Shown here in pieces: positions 1 to 8,587 of a stretch of DNA of 64,000 nucleotides. The stretch is from contig NZ_DS264345.1 in the NCBI RefSeq assembly GCF_000153925.1, positions 615,772 to 679,771 on the forward strand, read 5' to 3'. Source of the DNA: [Ruminococcus] torques ATCC 27756. GTDB lineage: Bacteria; Bacillota; Clostridia; Lachnospirales; Lachnospiraceae. Both the position numbers and the translations under genes were made by a program. The notes beneath the pieces were generated by a model. It saw only the letters and a list, made by a program, of their open reading frames with translations, searched no databases and was not told the origin of the DNA. How positions within the stretch are numbered: position 1 is the stretch's first letter; every line of letters starts with the position of its first letter.

Positions 1-1
1 G

Positions 2-613
2 GGCATTGACCTTATTTTCGCAAAGACTCCTCAGGCAAAGGGGCGGATTGAACGTTTATGGGTCACACTGCAGAGCAGGCTCCCTGTTGAGTTCGCAAAA
101 CGTGGGATTACTACTGTGTCAGAAGCAAACCGTTTTCTGGAAACAGAGTACAGGGAACTTTTCAATCAGAGGTTTGCCGTTGAGCCGGAAGCAGAGTCTA
201 TTTTTGTCTCTGCCGCAAAAGATTTGAATCTGGATTCCATCCTTTGTGTAAAGCACACGAGAAAAACAGATGCAGCCGGGACATTTTCGTTTAAAAATCG
301 GTGTTTTCAAATCCTAGATGAGGGATTTCCGATTATCAATGCCCGCCGTGAGATCACTGTATTAATTAACCCACGTTTTGGAATTCGTGTAGAGTACGGC
401 GGACGAATCTATAATACCATCCGTTATCTGAAACCTCAGAACAAAAATGCCAATACAGAAGTTCCCCAAAAAGTGTCAAAAACAGTAGAACCACACCTTC
501 AGCTGCGTCACAGCAGTGATGAATGGAAAGCAATCTGGTGGATGGAGGATTATAATCTGTCACTTAAATTTTTATATGAGCTATTTTTCGAGAAGCAGCA
601 GTCAGCTTCATAA
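2..613 (+). mobile_element. IS transposase, C-terminal fragment (5' end outside window)
   Basis: The frame is open from the first bases of the window to the TAA at 611-613, so this is the last 203 codons of a longer gene. The segment K-G-R-I-E-R-L-W near residue 14 of the fragment fits the last acidic residue and following helix of a DDE integrase core. The rest resembles the C-terminal beta-rich domain of ISNCY-type transposases (a stretch reading FAKTPQAKGRIERLW, then a region near TFSFKNRCFQI). A GTG at 116 is only an internal codon. Domain type is clear. The exact IS family is from memory and less certain. Whether the element is intact depends on sequence left of the window. Confidence 0.8.
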
Positions 614-634
614 AAGGGCATTAGCCCTTTTATG
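609..634. terminator. Perfect 11-bp hairpin over the transposase stop
   Basis: CATAAAAGGGC (609-619) and GCCCTTTTATG (624-634) are exact reverse complements around a 4-nt loop. The transposase stop codon lies inside the left arm. It can end transcription of the transposase or shield the element from outside reading. Confidence 0.6.
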
Positions 635-635
635 A

Positions 636-682
636 AAGTGACATTTTTTCAAATAAATTTCTATATTAAAAAGTGACATTTT
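636..682. repeat. Direct repeat AAGTGACATTTT, likely IS right end
   Basis: The 12-mer AAGTGACATTTT occurs at 636-647 and again at 671-682, 35 bp apart, just after the transposase. Placement suggests transposase-binding subterminal repeats at the right end of the IS. The matching left end is outside the window. Confidence 0.45.
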
Positions 683-748
683 CATAAGTTATTGACAGAC
701 ATTTCATCCATTGTTTTCTCAAACCTTGTTTTCTCAAATATTCATTCA

Positions 749-777
749 TTGTGTCACAAAATATATTATGTTACAAT
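749..777 (+). promoter_or_regulatory. Promoter of the 36-codon peptide gene
   Basis: TTGTGT (749-754), 17-bp spacer, TACAAT (772-777). This lies about 45 bp before the start of the small ORF at 822. Confidence 0.45.
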
Positions 778-821
778 CATCTTAAAATTATAATTTTTTC
801 AGATGTAACAGAGGTGTTTCG

Positions 822-932
822 ATGGATTATGCGATTATATTGATGATTTTTAATTTTATCAAGAGTATTTCCGAGTTCTTAGCAAGTATTCTGATAATTA
901 TTTGTGCGGTTAAGTATCTGAAAAAACATTGA
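822..932 (+). CDS. Small hydrophobic peptide (36 aa), toxin-like
   Basis: ATG at 822, with AGAGGTG about 8 nt upstream, encodes 36 residues ending in TGA at 930-932. Residues 4-30 are almost all hydrophobic (one membrane helix with a few polar residues) and the tail is basic (KYLKKH). The gene has its own promoter and is followed at once by a strong hairpin, so it is a compact single-gene unit beside an IS remnant. Size, topology and layout fit type I toxin or holin-like peptides, but no antisense RNA can be shown from the sequence. I do not recognise the exact family. A plain small membrane protein is equally possible. Confidence 0.5.
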   Translation: MDYAIILMIFNFIKSISEFLASILIIICAVKYLKKH

Positions 933-945
933 CTGATGAAAATCA

Positions 946-978
946 ACAGGACAGCGGCTTTTTCTGCCGCTGTCCTGT
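946..978. terminator. Bidirectional 13-bp terminator
   Basis: ACAGGACAGCGGC (946-958) pairs perfectly with GCCGCTGTCCTGT (966-978) across a 7-nt loop. It sits between the small peptide gene (+) and the end of nifJ (-). The minus-strand flank is T-rich and can serve nifJ. Confidence 0.75.
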
Positions 979-1033
979 CATTTAAAAACGATCTTTTAAC
1001 TGCCTTTCAATCGTCTTTTATCTTGTGTATATT

Positions 1034-4000
1034 TTACTCTTCTGCTTTGTACACATCTACAAGTTTTTTCAGATAAGCATATCTTTCCATAGCTTCCTGC
1101 TCATTGATTGCGAACAGTTTTTCTGCTTTTTCCGGATTTGCTCTCTTAAGTGCATTGTAACGTACTTCTCCGTCGAGGAATGCCTGATAATCTTCTTTCT
1201 TCGGCTCTTTACTGTCGAGGAAGAATTTATCTCCTTCTGCTCCCGGATTGAAGCGGAAGTTATTCCAGTATCCACATTCTACCGCAAGCTGCTCCTCTGT
1301 CTGAGCTTTGCTCATACCTTTCTTGATTCCGTGGTTGATACACGGTGCATAAGCGATAATAAGTGACGGTCCCGGATAAGCCTCTGCCTCTGTAATCGCT
1401 TTCACTGTCTGGTTGAAGTCAGCTCCCATAGCAATCTGCGCTACATATACATAGCCGTAGCTCATTGCCATTCCCGCAAGGTCTTTCTTCTTCGTCTCTT
1501 TACCGCCTGCTGCGAACTGTGCTGTAGCTCCTGTCTTTGTTGCTTTTGATGACTGTCCGCCTGTATTGGAGTAAACCTCTGTATCAAATACCATGATGTT
1601 GATATCTTTACCGCTTGCAAGAACATGGTCAACACCGCCGTATCCGATATCGTAAGCCCATCCGTCTCCTCCGAATACCCACTGGGATTTCTTAGCGAGG
1701 AAATCTTTATTTTTCAGAAGTTCCGCTTTCTCTGCGCGGTCGCATCCGCAAGCTTCAAGAGCCGCCACAAGTTTATCTGTAGCTGTTCCGTTTGTCGCTC
1801 CGCATGTATATGTGTCAAGGTATTCCTGTGCAGCAGCCTTAACATCTTCATTTTCCGCATCTGCGGCAAGTTTCTCTACAAGACCTTTCAGTCTGTTTCT
1901 GATCGTATTCTGTGCAAGAAGCATACCATATCCGAACTCAGCGTTGTCTTCAAACAATGAGTTGCTCCATGCCGGTCCTTTTCCTTCCGGTGTTACCGTA
2001 TATGGTGTGGACGGAGAAGAGTTGCCCCAGATAGAAGAACATCCTGTAGCATTCGCAATATACATTCTTTCTCCGAAAAGCTGTGTGATCAGTTTTGCGT
2101 ACGGTGTCTCTCCACATCCCGCACAAGCTCCCGAGAACTCAAGAAGCGGCTGTTTGAACTGGCTTCCTTTTACTGTCGTCTCTTTGTATTTAGCGACAAC
2201 TTCCGGTTTCACCGGAATCTCTCTTCCGTAATCGAAGAATGTCTGTTTGCCTGCATTCTCTTCCATGTTGCCCATAACAAGAGCTTTCTCACCCTTCTTG
2301 CCCGGGCAGACATTTGCACAAGATCCACATCCTGTACAGTCATAAGCGGATACTGTGATAGCGAACTTCATATCCGGCATACCGATCATCGGAATAGACT
2401 GCATTCCTTCCGGAGCATTAGCAGCTTCTTCTTCTGTCAGAGCTACCGGACGGATAACAGCATGAGGACATACATATGCACAGCGGTTACACTGGATACA
2501 GTTGTCCGGCTGCCAGATCGGAATGTCTACCGCGATACCACGTTTCTCGTATGCGGAAGATCCTGACGGAGTTGATCCGTCTGCATAATCTGTAAATGCA
2601 GATACCGGGAGGGAATTTCCTTCCTGAGCATTTACTTTTGTCTGAATATTTTTAACGAAATCGATTACATCTTTTCTTCCGTTCTCGTCAATGTGCGGTA
2701 CTGCAAGGCCTTCGTCTGCCGCATCTTTCCAGCTTTCCGGAACTTCGATCTCTACGACCTGTTTTGCTCCTGCATCGATCGCATCATAGTTCATCTGAAC
2801 GATCTTATCGCCTTTTCTGCCGTATGTAGCTTTCGCTGCGGCTTTCATCAGGCTGATCGCTTCCTCTTCCGGAATGATCTCCGCAAGTTTAAAGAACGCA
2901 GACTGGAGCACTGTATTGATACGTCCGCCAAGTCCGATCTCTTTACCGATCTTAATTCCGTCGATCGTATAGAACTTAATGTTATGGTTTGCGATATAAG
3001 CTTTTACCTGTCCCGGAAGATGTTTCTCAAGACCTTCCATATCCCACGGACAGTTCAAAAGGAATGTTCCGCCGTCAACAAGCTCCTGTACCATGTTATA
3101 CTTGTCCACATAAGACGGGTTATGACATGCTACAAAGTTTGCCTGATGGATCAGGTATGTCGATTTGATCGGTGATTTTCCGAAACGCAGGTGAGACATT
3201 GTAACACCGCCTGATTTCTTAGAATCATAGTCAAAATATGCCTGAGCATACATATCTGTATTATCACCGATGATCTTGATAGAGTTTTTGTTTGCTCCGA
3301 CTGTACCGTCAGCTCCGAGACCCCAGAACTTACAGTTGATCGTTCCTTCCGGTGTTGTAACGAGCGGCTCGTCTGCTTTCAGGGAAAGATTTGTCACATC
3401 GTCAACGATACCGAGAGTGAATTTTGCTTTTTCATCGTTATGATATACTGCAACGATCTGCGCCGGTGTCGTATCTTTAGAACCGAGTCCGTAGCGTCCT
3501 GTGTAAATCGGAACTGCGTCGAACTTAGATCCTTTCAACGCCGCAACAACATCCAGGTAAAGCGGCTCACCGAGAGCTCCCGGCTCTTTTGTTCTGTCAA
3601 GAACGGAAATCTTCTTAACAGAATCCGGAATCGCATCGATCAACGCCTCTGCGCTGAACGGTCTGTAAAGACGAACTTTTACAACGCCGACTTTTTCTCC
3701 TGCCGCTGTCAGGTAATCGATCGTTTCTTCAATCGTATCACATACGGAACCCATTGCAACGATCACATGTTCCGCATCTTCTGCTCCGTAGTAATTGAAC
3801 AGTTTGTAGTTCGTTCCGAGCTTTTCGTTTACTTTGTCCATATAGTTCTGAACGATTCCCGGAAGGGCGTCATAATACGGGTTGCACGCTTCTCTTGCCT
3901 GGAAGAAGATGTCAGGATTCTGAGCGGAACCTCTAAGGCACGGATGATTCGGATTCAATGCATGAGCACGGAACTCATCGATCGCATCCATGTTCACCAT

Positions 4001-4579
4001 ATCTTTCAGATCTTCATAATCCCATGTCTCAATCTTCTGAATCTCATGAGATGTACGGAATCCGTCAAAGAAGTTAATAAACGGAAGTTTTCCTTCAAGC
4101 GCTGCGCAATGAGCAACCGGTGTCAGGTCCATAACTTCCTGTACGCTTGATTCACAAAGCATAGCCGCTCCTGTCTGACGACATGCATAAACGTCGGAAT
4201 GATCTCCGAAGATAGACAAAGCATGACTTGCAAGCGCACGGGCAGATACGTTAAATACGCCCGGAAGCTGCTCGCCTGCCACTTTATATAAATTCGGAAT
4301 CATCAAAAGTAATCCCTGAGATGCCGTAAATGTCGTTGTCAGAGCTCCTGCTGCCAAAGATCCGTGAACAGCTCCTGCCGCTCCTGCCTCTGACTGCATC
4401 TCTGTAACTTCTACAGTCGTTCCGAAGATGTTCTCTCTGCCTTCTGTCGCCCATTCGTCAACGTGCTCCGGCATAACGGATGACGGTGTGATCGGGTAGA
4501 TTGCCGCGACTTCTGTATACGCATACGATACGTGAGCGGCTGCCTGATTGCCATCCATAGTCTTCATTTTTCTTGCCAT
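1034..4579 (-). CDS. nifJ: Pyruvate:ferredoxin (flavodoxin) oxidoreductase
   Basis: This cytoplasmic TPP and iron-sulfur enzyme splits pyruvate plus CoA into acetyl-CoA, CO2 and reduced ferredoxin, the central oxidative step of clostridial fermentation. At 1181 residues it is the usual single-chain homodimer type. Visible in order are the N-terminal domain with YPITPSS near residue 28, two ferredoxin-like 4Fe-4S motifs near 694-705 (CIQCNRCAYVCP) and 746-757 (CTGCGSCANVCP), the proximal cluster cysteines near 817 (CAGCGE), and the TPP site near 970-1010 (GGDGWAYDIGYGG, then VYSNTGGQ). The start has AAGGAGG upstream. It is a stand-alone gene between its own promoter and the hairpin at 946-978. 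Nothing is missing. Confidence 0.97.
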   Translation of the reverse strand: MARKMKTMDGNQAAAHVSYAYTEVAAIYPITPSSVMPEHVDEWATEGRENIFGTTVEVTEMQSEAGAAGAVHGSLAAGALTTTFTASQGLLLMIPNLYKVAGEQLPGVFNVSARALASHALSIFGDHSDVYACRQTGAAMLCESSVQEVMDLTPVAHCAALEGKLPFINFFDGFRTSHEIQKIETWDYEDLKDMVNMDAIDEFRAHALNPNHPCLRGSAQNPDIFFQAREACNPYYDALPGIVQNYMDKVNEKLGTNYKLFNYYGAEDAEHVIVAMGSVCDTIEETIDYLTAAGEKVGVVKVRLYRPFSAEALIDAIPDSVKKISVLDRTKEPGALGEPLYLDVVAALKGSKFDAVPIYTGRYGLGSKDTTPAQIVAVYHNDEKAKFTLGIVDDVTNLSLKADEPLVTTPEGTINCKFWGLGADGTVGANKNSIKIIGDNTDMYAQAYFDYDSKKSGGVTMSHLRFGKSPIKSTYLIHQANFVACHNPSYVDKYNMVQELVDGGTFLLNCPWDMEGLEKHLPGQVKAYIANHNIKFYTIDGIKIGKEIGLGGRINTVLQSAFFKLAEIIPEEEAISLMKAAAKATYGRKGDKIVQMNYDAIDAGAKQVVEIEVPESWKDAADEGLAVPHIDENGRKDVIDFVKNIQTKVNAQEGNSLPVSAFTDYADGSTPSGSSAYEKRGIAVDIPIWQPDNCIQCNRCAYVCPHAVIRPVALTEEEAANAPEGMQSIPMIGMPDMKFAITVSAYDCTGCGSCANVCPGKKGEKALVMGNMEENAGKQTFFDYGREIPVKPEVVAKYKETTVKGSQFKQPLLEFSGACAGCGETPYAKLITQLFGERMYIANATGCSSIWGNSSPSTPYTVTPEGKGPAWSNSLFEDNAEFGYGMLLAQNTIRNRLKGLVEKLAADAENEDVKAAAQEYLDTYTCGATNGTATDKLVAALEACGCDRAEKAELLKNKDFLAKKSQWVFGGDGWAYDIGYGGVDHVLASGKDINIMVFDTEVYSNTGGQSSKATKTGATAQFAAGGKETKKKDLAGMAMSYGYVYVAQIAMGADFNQTVKAITEAEAYPGPSLIIAYAPCINHGIKKGMSKAQTEEQLAVECGYWNNFRFNPGAEGDKFFLDSKEPKKEDYQAFLDGEVRYNALKRANPEKAEKLFAINEQEAMERYAYLKKLVDVYKAEE

Positions 4580-4637
4580 TTTTTTGCTCCTCCTTAAGTT
4601 TTACATTGAATAAAATAAATTTCTCACATGTGTCCTC

Positions 4638-4666
4638 ATTATATCTCCAAACTTGTCAAAAGTCTA
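4638..4666 (-). promoter_or_regulatory. nifJ promoter
   Basis: On the minus strand: TAGACT (4661-4666), 17-bp spacer, TATAAT (4638-4643), about 60 bp before the nifJ start. A TTGACA lies inside the spacer but is only 10 bp from the -10 box. Confidence 0.55.
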
Positions 4667-4697
4667 TAGAGGGCAGTTTGTTTTTTGTTTATTTTTA

Positions 4698-4860
4698 GCA
4701 ACAGTTCAGCCATACAGATGTACGGGAAGCACAAAACATGCCTGCATGTTTTTGCAAGCGGACATCTGTATGTGCTAAGCGCCCGGTTATGAGTAAAACA
4801 GTGGCATCAGCCACAATAAGCACGCAGTGCGGTTTTACGAATGGCGCGAGCTGAACTGTT
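4698..4860. repeat. Branched palindromic element (structured repeat or ncRNA)
   Basis: An outer stem is formed by AACAGTTCAGC (4700-4710) and GCTGAACTGTT (4850-4860). Inside lie two arms. Arm 1 is CATACAGATGT (4711-4721) with ACATCTGTATG (4762-4772), capped by AAAACATGC (4733-4741) with GCATGTTTT (4744-4752). Arm 2 is GCGCC (4779-4783) with GGCGC (4843-4847) and GTAAAAC (4793-4799) with GTTTTAC (4832-4838), capped by GTGGC/GCCAC (4801-4814) and GCAC/GTGC (4820-4830). Together this is a three-way junction. It fills most of the gap between lgt and nifJ. The weak 60-codon minus-strand frame across it is explained by the palindrome. It may be a mobile interspersed repeat, a small RNA, or the 3' end of the lgt transcript. 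Confidence 0.65.
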
Positions 4861-4892
4861 TCTATTTTTAAGCACATGTGACATGAACTGCC

Positions 4893-5750
4893 TTAACTGT
4901 TCTTATGTTTTTTTCGCAGATAAAGCATTGCTGCCCCCGTGCCGACTACGATCGCACCTGCAAGAAGCTGGGAGACGGCAATCCCGACCCCGGGAAGAAG
5001 AAGCTGGTCTGTTCGTAATCCTTCGATCCAGAATCTTCCCAGTCCGTATCCGAACAGATACATCAAAAACAGCTCGCCCTCATACTTTTTATGCTTACGA
5101 TAAGCAAATAGGATAATGAGCAGTACCATACACCAAAGCGATTCATACAAAAAAGTCGGATGCACCTGAATATAACTGACTCCGTCTATCCTCTCTATAT
5201 GCCGGCGCATCTGCTCCGTCACATCGGAAGAGCGCACTGCATCTAATGGCAGGCGCATCGCAAACAGACTGTCCGTATATCCCCCAAACGCTTCCCTGTT
5301 AAAAAAGTTTCCCCATCTTCCAAGCATCTGCCCGTTTAATAACGCCATAGCGATCGTATCGAAAATCTGAGGAGCAGATAAATGCTTTACTTTCGCAAGC
5401 ACCAGAACGCTGATCACAGCTGCGATCACCCCTCCGTAAATCGCAAGTCCGCCTTCTCTCAGATTAAAAATATCGAGCAAATTATCTTTATACATATCCC
5501 ACGAAAAGATTACATAATAAAGTCTTGCCCCGACAATTCCCGCAATGACGCCGATAATCCCCATATCAAGATAATTTTCCGGATTCTGACCTGTCCGTTT
5601 CGCTTCACGGGCAGCAATCCAAAAACCAAGCAAAATTGCCGTTCCGATAATGATTCCGTAATACGCTATCTCTATTCCGAATAAATCGATGCTCTTTCCG
5701 ACATTTTTAAGATAAATTCCCAAATTAGGAAAACTGATCTCTGTATGCAT
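4893..5750 (-). CDS. lgt: Prolipoprotein diacylglyceryl transferase
   Basis: This membrane enzyme moves a diacylglyceryl group from phosphatidylglycerol to the lipobox cysteine of prolipoproteins, the first step of lipoprotein maturation. It has 285 residues and about seven hydrophobic segments. The family signature GRWGNFFNREAFG is at about 144-156, and a conserved GGLAIYGG stretch sits near residue 99. A C-terminal basic tail (RKKHKNS) follows the last helix. The start has AAAAGGAG upstream. It lies between ychF and nifJ on the same strand but shows no overlap with either. The branched repeat lies directly downstream. Confidence 0.95.
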   Translation of the reverse strand: MHTEISFPNLGIYLKNVGKSIDLFGIEIAYYGIIIGTAILLGFWIAAREAKRTGQNPENYLDMGIIGVIAGIVGARLYYVIFSWDMYKDNLLDIFNLREGGLAIYGGVIAAVISVLVLAKVKHLSAPQIFDTIAMALLNGQMLGRWGNFFNREAFGGYTDSLFAMRLPLDAVRSSDVTEQMRRHIERIDGVSYIQVHPTFLYESLWCMVLLIILFAYRKHKKYEGELFLMYLFGYGLGRFWIEGLRTDQLLLPGVGIAVSQLLAGAIVVGTGAAMLYLRKKHKNS

Positions 5751-5854
5751 AGATCATTCCGCTCCTTTTCATTTTTTATTTGACAGAACAAACATATGCC
5801 CTGTATCCCCTCTAAAAATTTTCTATTTACACAAAGGCAGGTCTTTCATGTAAG

Positions 5855-5915
5855 TAAAAAACGGATACAGACCGGCAAAGAAGTGTATCTGCACGGTTCC
5901 ATGCCGTCCGTATCC
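5855..5915 (-). terminator. Terminator after ychF
   Basis: On the minus strand, a near-perfect stem is formed by the sequences at 5902-5915 and 5863-5877 (one mismatch, one bulge). It is followed by a run of T (A-run at about 5855-5861 on the plus strand). Confidence 0.7.
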
Positions 5916-5929
5916 ATCGCTGCATATTC

Positions 5930-7027
5930 TTATACGTTGAATCTAAACAGCATAATATCGCCGTCCTGCACAACATATTCTTTTCCTTCCAGCCTTACAA
6001 GACCTTTTTCTTTCGCTGCCGCATGTGTTCCACATGCCATAAGGTCATCATAGCTGACAACTTCCGCACGGATAAATCCGCGTTCAAAATCCGTATGGAT
6101 CTTTCCTGCCGCCTGCGGCGCTTTCGTTCCTCTCTTGATCGTCCATGCACGGACTTCCGGTTCTCCCGCCGTCAGGTAACTGATCAGACCGAGAAGATGA
6201 TAACTTGCGCGGATCAATTTTTCAAGACCCGACTCTTTCAATCCCAGTTCCTCAAGGAACATCGCCTTTTCGTCATCATCAAGCTGGGAAATCTCTTCTT
6301 CTATCTCCGCACATACAACGAACACTTCACAGTCCTCGCTTGCCGCATACTCACGAACCGCCTTTACTCCTTCATTGTTCGCACCATCGTCCGCAAGGTC
6401 GTCTTCAGATACATTTGCCGCAAAAATAACAGGTTTTGCAGTCAGAAGATTATAACTTGCAAGCCACTCCTGCTCGTCCTCGTCATCTGTCACAAAGCTT
6501 TTCGCCATTTTATTGTCTTCCAGATGCGCTTTCACACGATTTAAAAGATCCAGCTCTTTTGCAGCCGCCTTGTCATTGCGGGAAAGCTTAACCGTTTTCG
6601 CAATACGCCGCTCCAGAATCTCCAGGTCCGAAAAGATCAGCTCAAGATTGATCGTCTCAATGTCTCTGATCGGATCGATGCTTCCGTCCACATGAACGAT
6701 ATTTGTATTTTCAAAACAGCGGACAACATGAACGATCGCGTCCACTTCCCTTATATTTGCAAGAAACTGGTTGCCGAGACCTTCGCCTTTTGACGCGCCC
6801 TTTACCAACCCCGCAATATCAACGAACTCGATCGCCGCAGGAATAATTTTTTTCGTATGATACATCTCTCCGAGTACATCGAGACGCTTGTCCGGAACTG
6901 TTACGACTCCTACGTTCGGATCGATCGTACAGAACGGATAATTGGCGGATTCCGCCCCTGCTTTTGTCAATGAATTAAACAATGTACTTTTCCCTACGTT
7001 CGGCAAACCGACGATTCCTAATTTCAT
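5930..7027 (-). CDS. ychF: Redox-responsive ATPase YchF (Obg-like)
   Basis: This universally conserved P-loop protein of the OLA1/YchF family prefers ATP over GTP and binds ribosomes. It has 365 residues, the usual length. G1 is GLPNVGKST at residues 7-15. [10 protein letters not shown] follows near 30, then [10 protein letters not shown] near 70. The C-terminal TGS domain ends in a typical [15 protein letters not shown] stretch. The start follows a GGAGG. Just upstream on the same strand is the integrase of the accessory island, so any native upstream partner has been displaced. Confidence 0.96.
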   Translation of the reverse strand: MKLGIVGLPNVGKSTLFNSLTKAGAESANYPFCTIDPNVGVVTVPDKRLDVLGEMYHTKKIIPAAIEFVDIAGLVKGASKGEGLGNQFLANIREVDAIVHVVRCFENTNIVHVDGSIDPIRDIETINLELIFSDLEILERRIAKTVKLSRNDKAAAKELDLLNRVKAHLEDNKMAKSFVTDDEDEQEWLASYNLLTAKPVIFAANVSEDDLADDGANNEGVKAVREYAASEDCEVFVVCAEIEEEISQLDDDEKAMFLEELGLKESGLEKLIRASYHLLGLISYLTAGEPEVRAWTIKRGTKAPQAAGKIHTDFERGFIRAEVVSYDDLMACGTHAAAKEKGLVRLEGKEYVVQDGDIMLFRFNV

Positions 7028-7110
7028 CTTTCTATATTCCTCCTATAAATCCTTTAATTTCAAGGGGTTTCGGCACACTTATTTTTGTAAGTGGGCCATT
7101 TAGTGGGCCA

Positions 7111-8241
7111 TTACATTGCCATAAGTGCTTCTGCTACCAAGTCCATTTCTTTTTTCTTTTCTTCCTCGGTAGTATGAACATATAAGTTCATCGTAATTCC
7201 AATATTCGAATGGCCCAGTAACATCTGAAGTGTTTTCGGTTTCATTCCTGCTTCAATACATCTGGTAGCAAAAGTATGTCTCAAGATATGCATCGAAAAT
7301 CTTGGAATTTTTGCTTTATCACAGATTTTAAACAGCGCTGTATCATATGTACTGTTCTTAACTGGTGTCCCTTTTCGACACAGAAACACAAACTCTTCCC
7401 ATTCTGTTGAAATTTCTGAAATCCTCTTATTCTTTTCTTTTTGTTTTTTTAGTATAGCAACCGCTTCTTCTGTTAAGGGTATCGTCCGGTAACCTGATTT
7501 ACTCTTTGGTTCTCCGATACGCCACTCCTTTGCACTGTAACGATATTCCATACTTCTGCGAATCTGAATTGTTTTGGATTTAAAATCGACATCTTCCCAT
7601 TTCAATCCTACCAATTCGCCTGTTCGCAATCCGGTTTGTAGTATAAAACGATACTGATTTTCATAGCTTTGATTTTCTGCATATTGTAAAAATGTTTTTT
7701 GTATGTCTCTTGTTAAAGCAACTTTCTTCTCAGATGGCTTTCCCATATCACTTTTCACAGATTTTTTACAGGGATTGCTACACAAGACTTCATTTTCTTT
7801 TGCATACTCAAACATGTTGTATAATGCAATTCTTGCCTGATAAATTGTAGATGTGCGATACTCCTGATCTGCCATATCATAAAATATTTTCTGACAGTGA
7901 AGTGGTTTCACGTCTGATAGTGGCATCTCCCCAATTACCGGTTTAATATTTTTAATATATCTCTCCGTATAATTGCGAACAGTATTGGAACGGACTGTTT
8001 TCTTTTTTATCCCAATCCAATAATCAAACCATTGATCGACCAGTATATCTGATGGCATTGAAATATCACTGTGTTCATCCACATAAGTCGCATCAGCAAT
8101 CCATGCTCTGCACTCTTGCAGCTTTTTGAATCGTTTATGTTTTCTCTTTCCAAACCGATCTACAAATCTGGCTGAGTATAATCCTGTACTTTCCTGGGAT
8201 ATTCCCTTGCCAAGTTCTTTGCCTTTTAAATCTTTTCCCAT
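7111..8241 (-). CDS. int: Tyrosine recombinase (integrase)
   Basis: This site-specific integrase is of the phage/Tn916 type, 376 residues. The N-terminal arm-binding region (1-60, rich in K/R) is followed by a SAM-like core-binding domain (about 65-150) and the catalytic domain. Catalytic residues are visible: Arg near 205 (TGLRTGE), His-x-x-Arg near 317-320 (HILRHTF), a His in LLGHSN, and the nucleophile Tyr near 355 (MNLYVHTT). The frame is intact and could be active. It reads away from its excisionase and ends 83 bp from the ychF start. The sequence before ychF has two copies of GTGGGCCATT overlapping the 3' end of the gene, which could be recombinase-binding sites. Confidence 0.93.
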   Translation of the reverse strand: MGKDLKGKELGKGISQESTGLYSARFVDRFGKRKHKRFKKLQECRAWIADATYVDEHSDISMPSDILVDQWFDYWIGIKKKTVRSNTVRNYTERYIKNIKPVIGEMPLSDVKPLHCQKIFYDMADQEYRTSTIYQARIALYNMFEYAKENEVLCSNPCKKSVKSDMGKPSEKKVALTRDIQKTFLQYAENQSYENQYRFILQTGLRTGELVGLKWEDVDFKSKTIQIRRSMEYRYSAKEWRIGEPKSKSGYRTIPLTEEAVAILKKQKEKNKRISEISTEWEEFVFLCRKGTPVKNSTYDTALFKICDKAKIPRFSMHILRHTFATRCIEAGMKPKTLQMLLGHSNIGITMNLYVHTTEEEKKKEMDLVAEALMAM

Positions 8242-8345
8242 ATTTCAGCTCCTCTCATAAGAAGCCCTAATACAGTACCTTGTATTATACCATAGCATCT
8301 TATTTTTGTGAATATTCATTTTCATCTCCTGTCATTCATTTATAT

Positions 8346-8546
8346 TTATATTTCCACACTTTCCGAAATGAATTTTTCAAATTCTTTTCTCTTTACAAGT
8401 TTTTTCGTGCCTACGTAAAGCACAAACGGACATCTCGGTTCTTTCAAAAGACTATTTATTCTGTTTTGTCCGATATTACTGTATTCTGCTGCCTCTTCAA
8501 TTGTAAGAGCCACTTTTTCACATATCGCAACATGTTGTTTGCTCAT
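8346..8546 (-). CDS. xis: Excisionase / MerR-like small HTH protein
   Basis: This is a 66-residue basic protein with a winged helix-turn-helix of the excisionase family: LTIEEAAEYSNIGQNRINSL at about 14-33, then a short wing with GTKKLVKRKEFEKFI. In Tn916-like elements such proteins bend DNA at the ends and direct the integrase toward excision. The start has AAGGA upstream. It is 104 bp before the integrase on the same strand, the usual Xis-Int order. A minor alternative role is transcriptional regulation of int. Confidence 0.85.
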   Translation of the reverse strand: MSKQHVAICEKVALTIEEAAEYSNIGQNRINSLLKEPRCPFVLYVGTKKLVKRKEFEKFISESVEI

Positions 8547-8587
8547 AAAATCCTTTCCTTATTGTTTAACGTGCGTAGCATTCACTT

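Noticed and set aside
3440-4150. Long plus-strand frame of 236 codons inside nifJ
   Set aside because: Antisense shadow of a clear nifJ coding frame; composition is that of a complementary strand.
4695-4877. 60-codon minus-strand frame with several cysteines
   Set aside because: It lies entirely across the palindromic element, has no ribosome site, and base pairing explains the sequence.
7040-7075. ACCCCTTGAAA (complement near 7055) also found after the RluA-type gene at 43691, as possible attachment-site copies
   Set aside because: Only 11 bp shared, 36 kb apart with core chromosomal genes in between; most likely chance.
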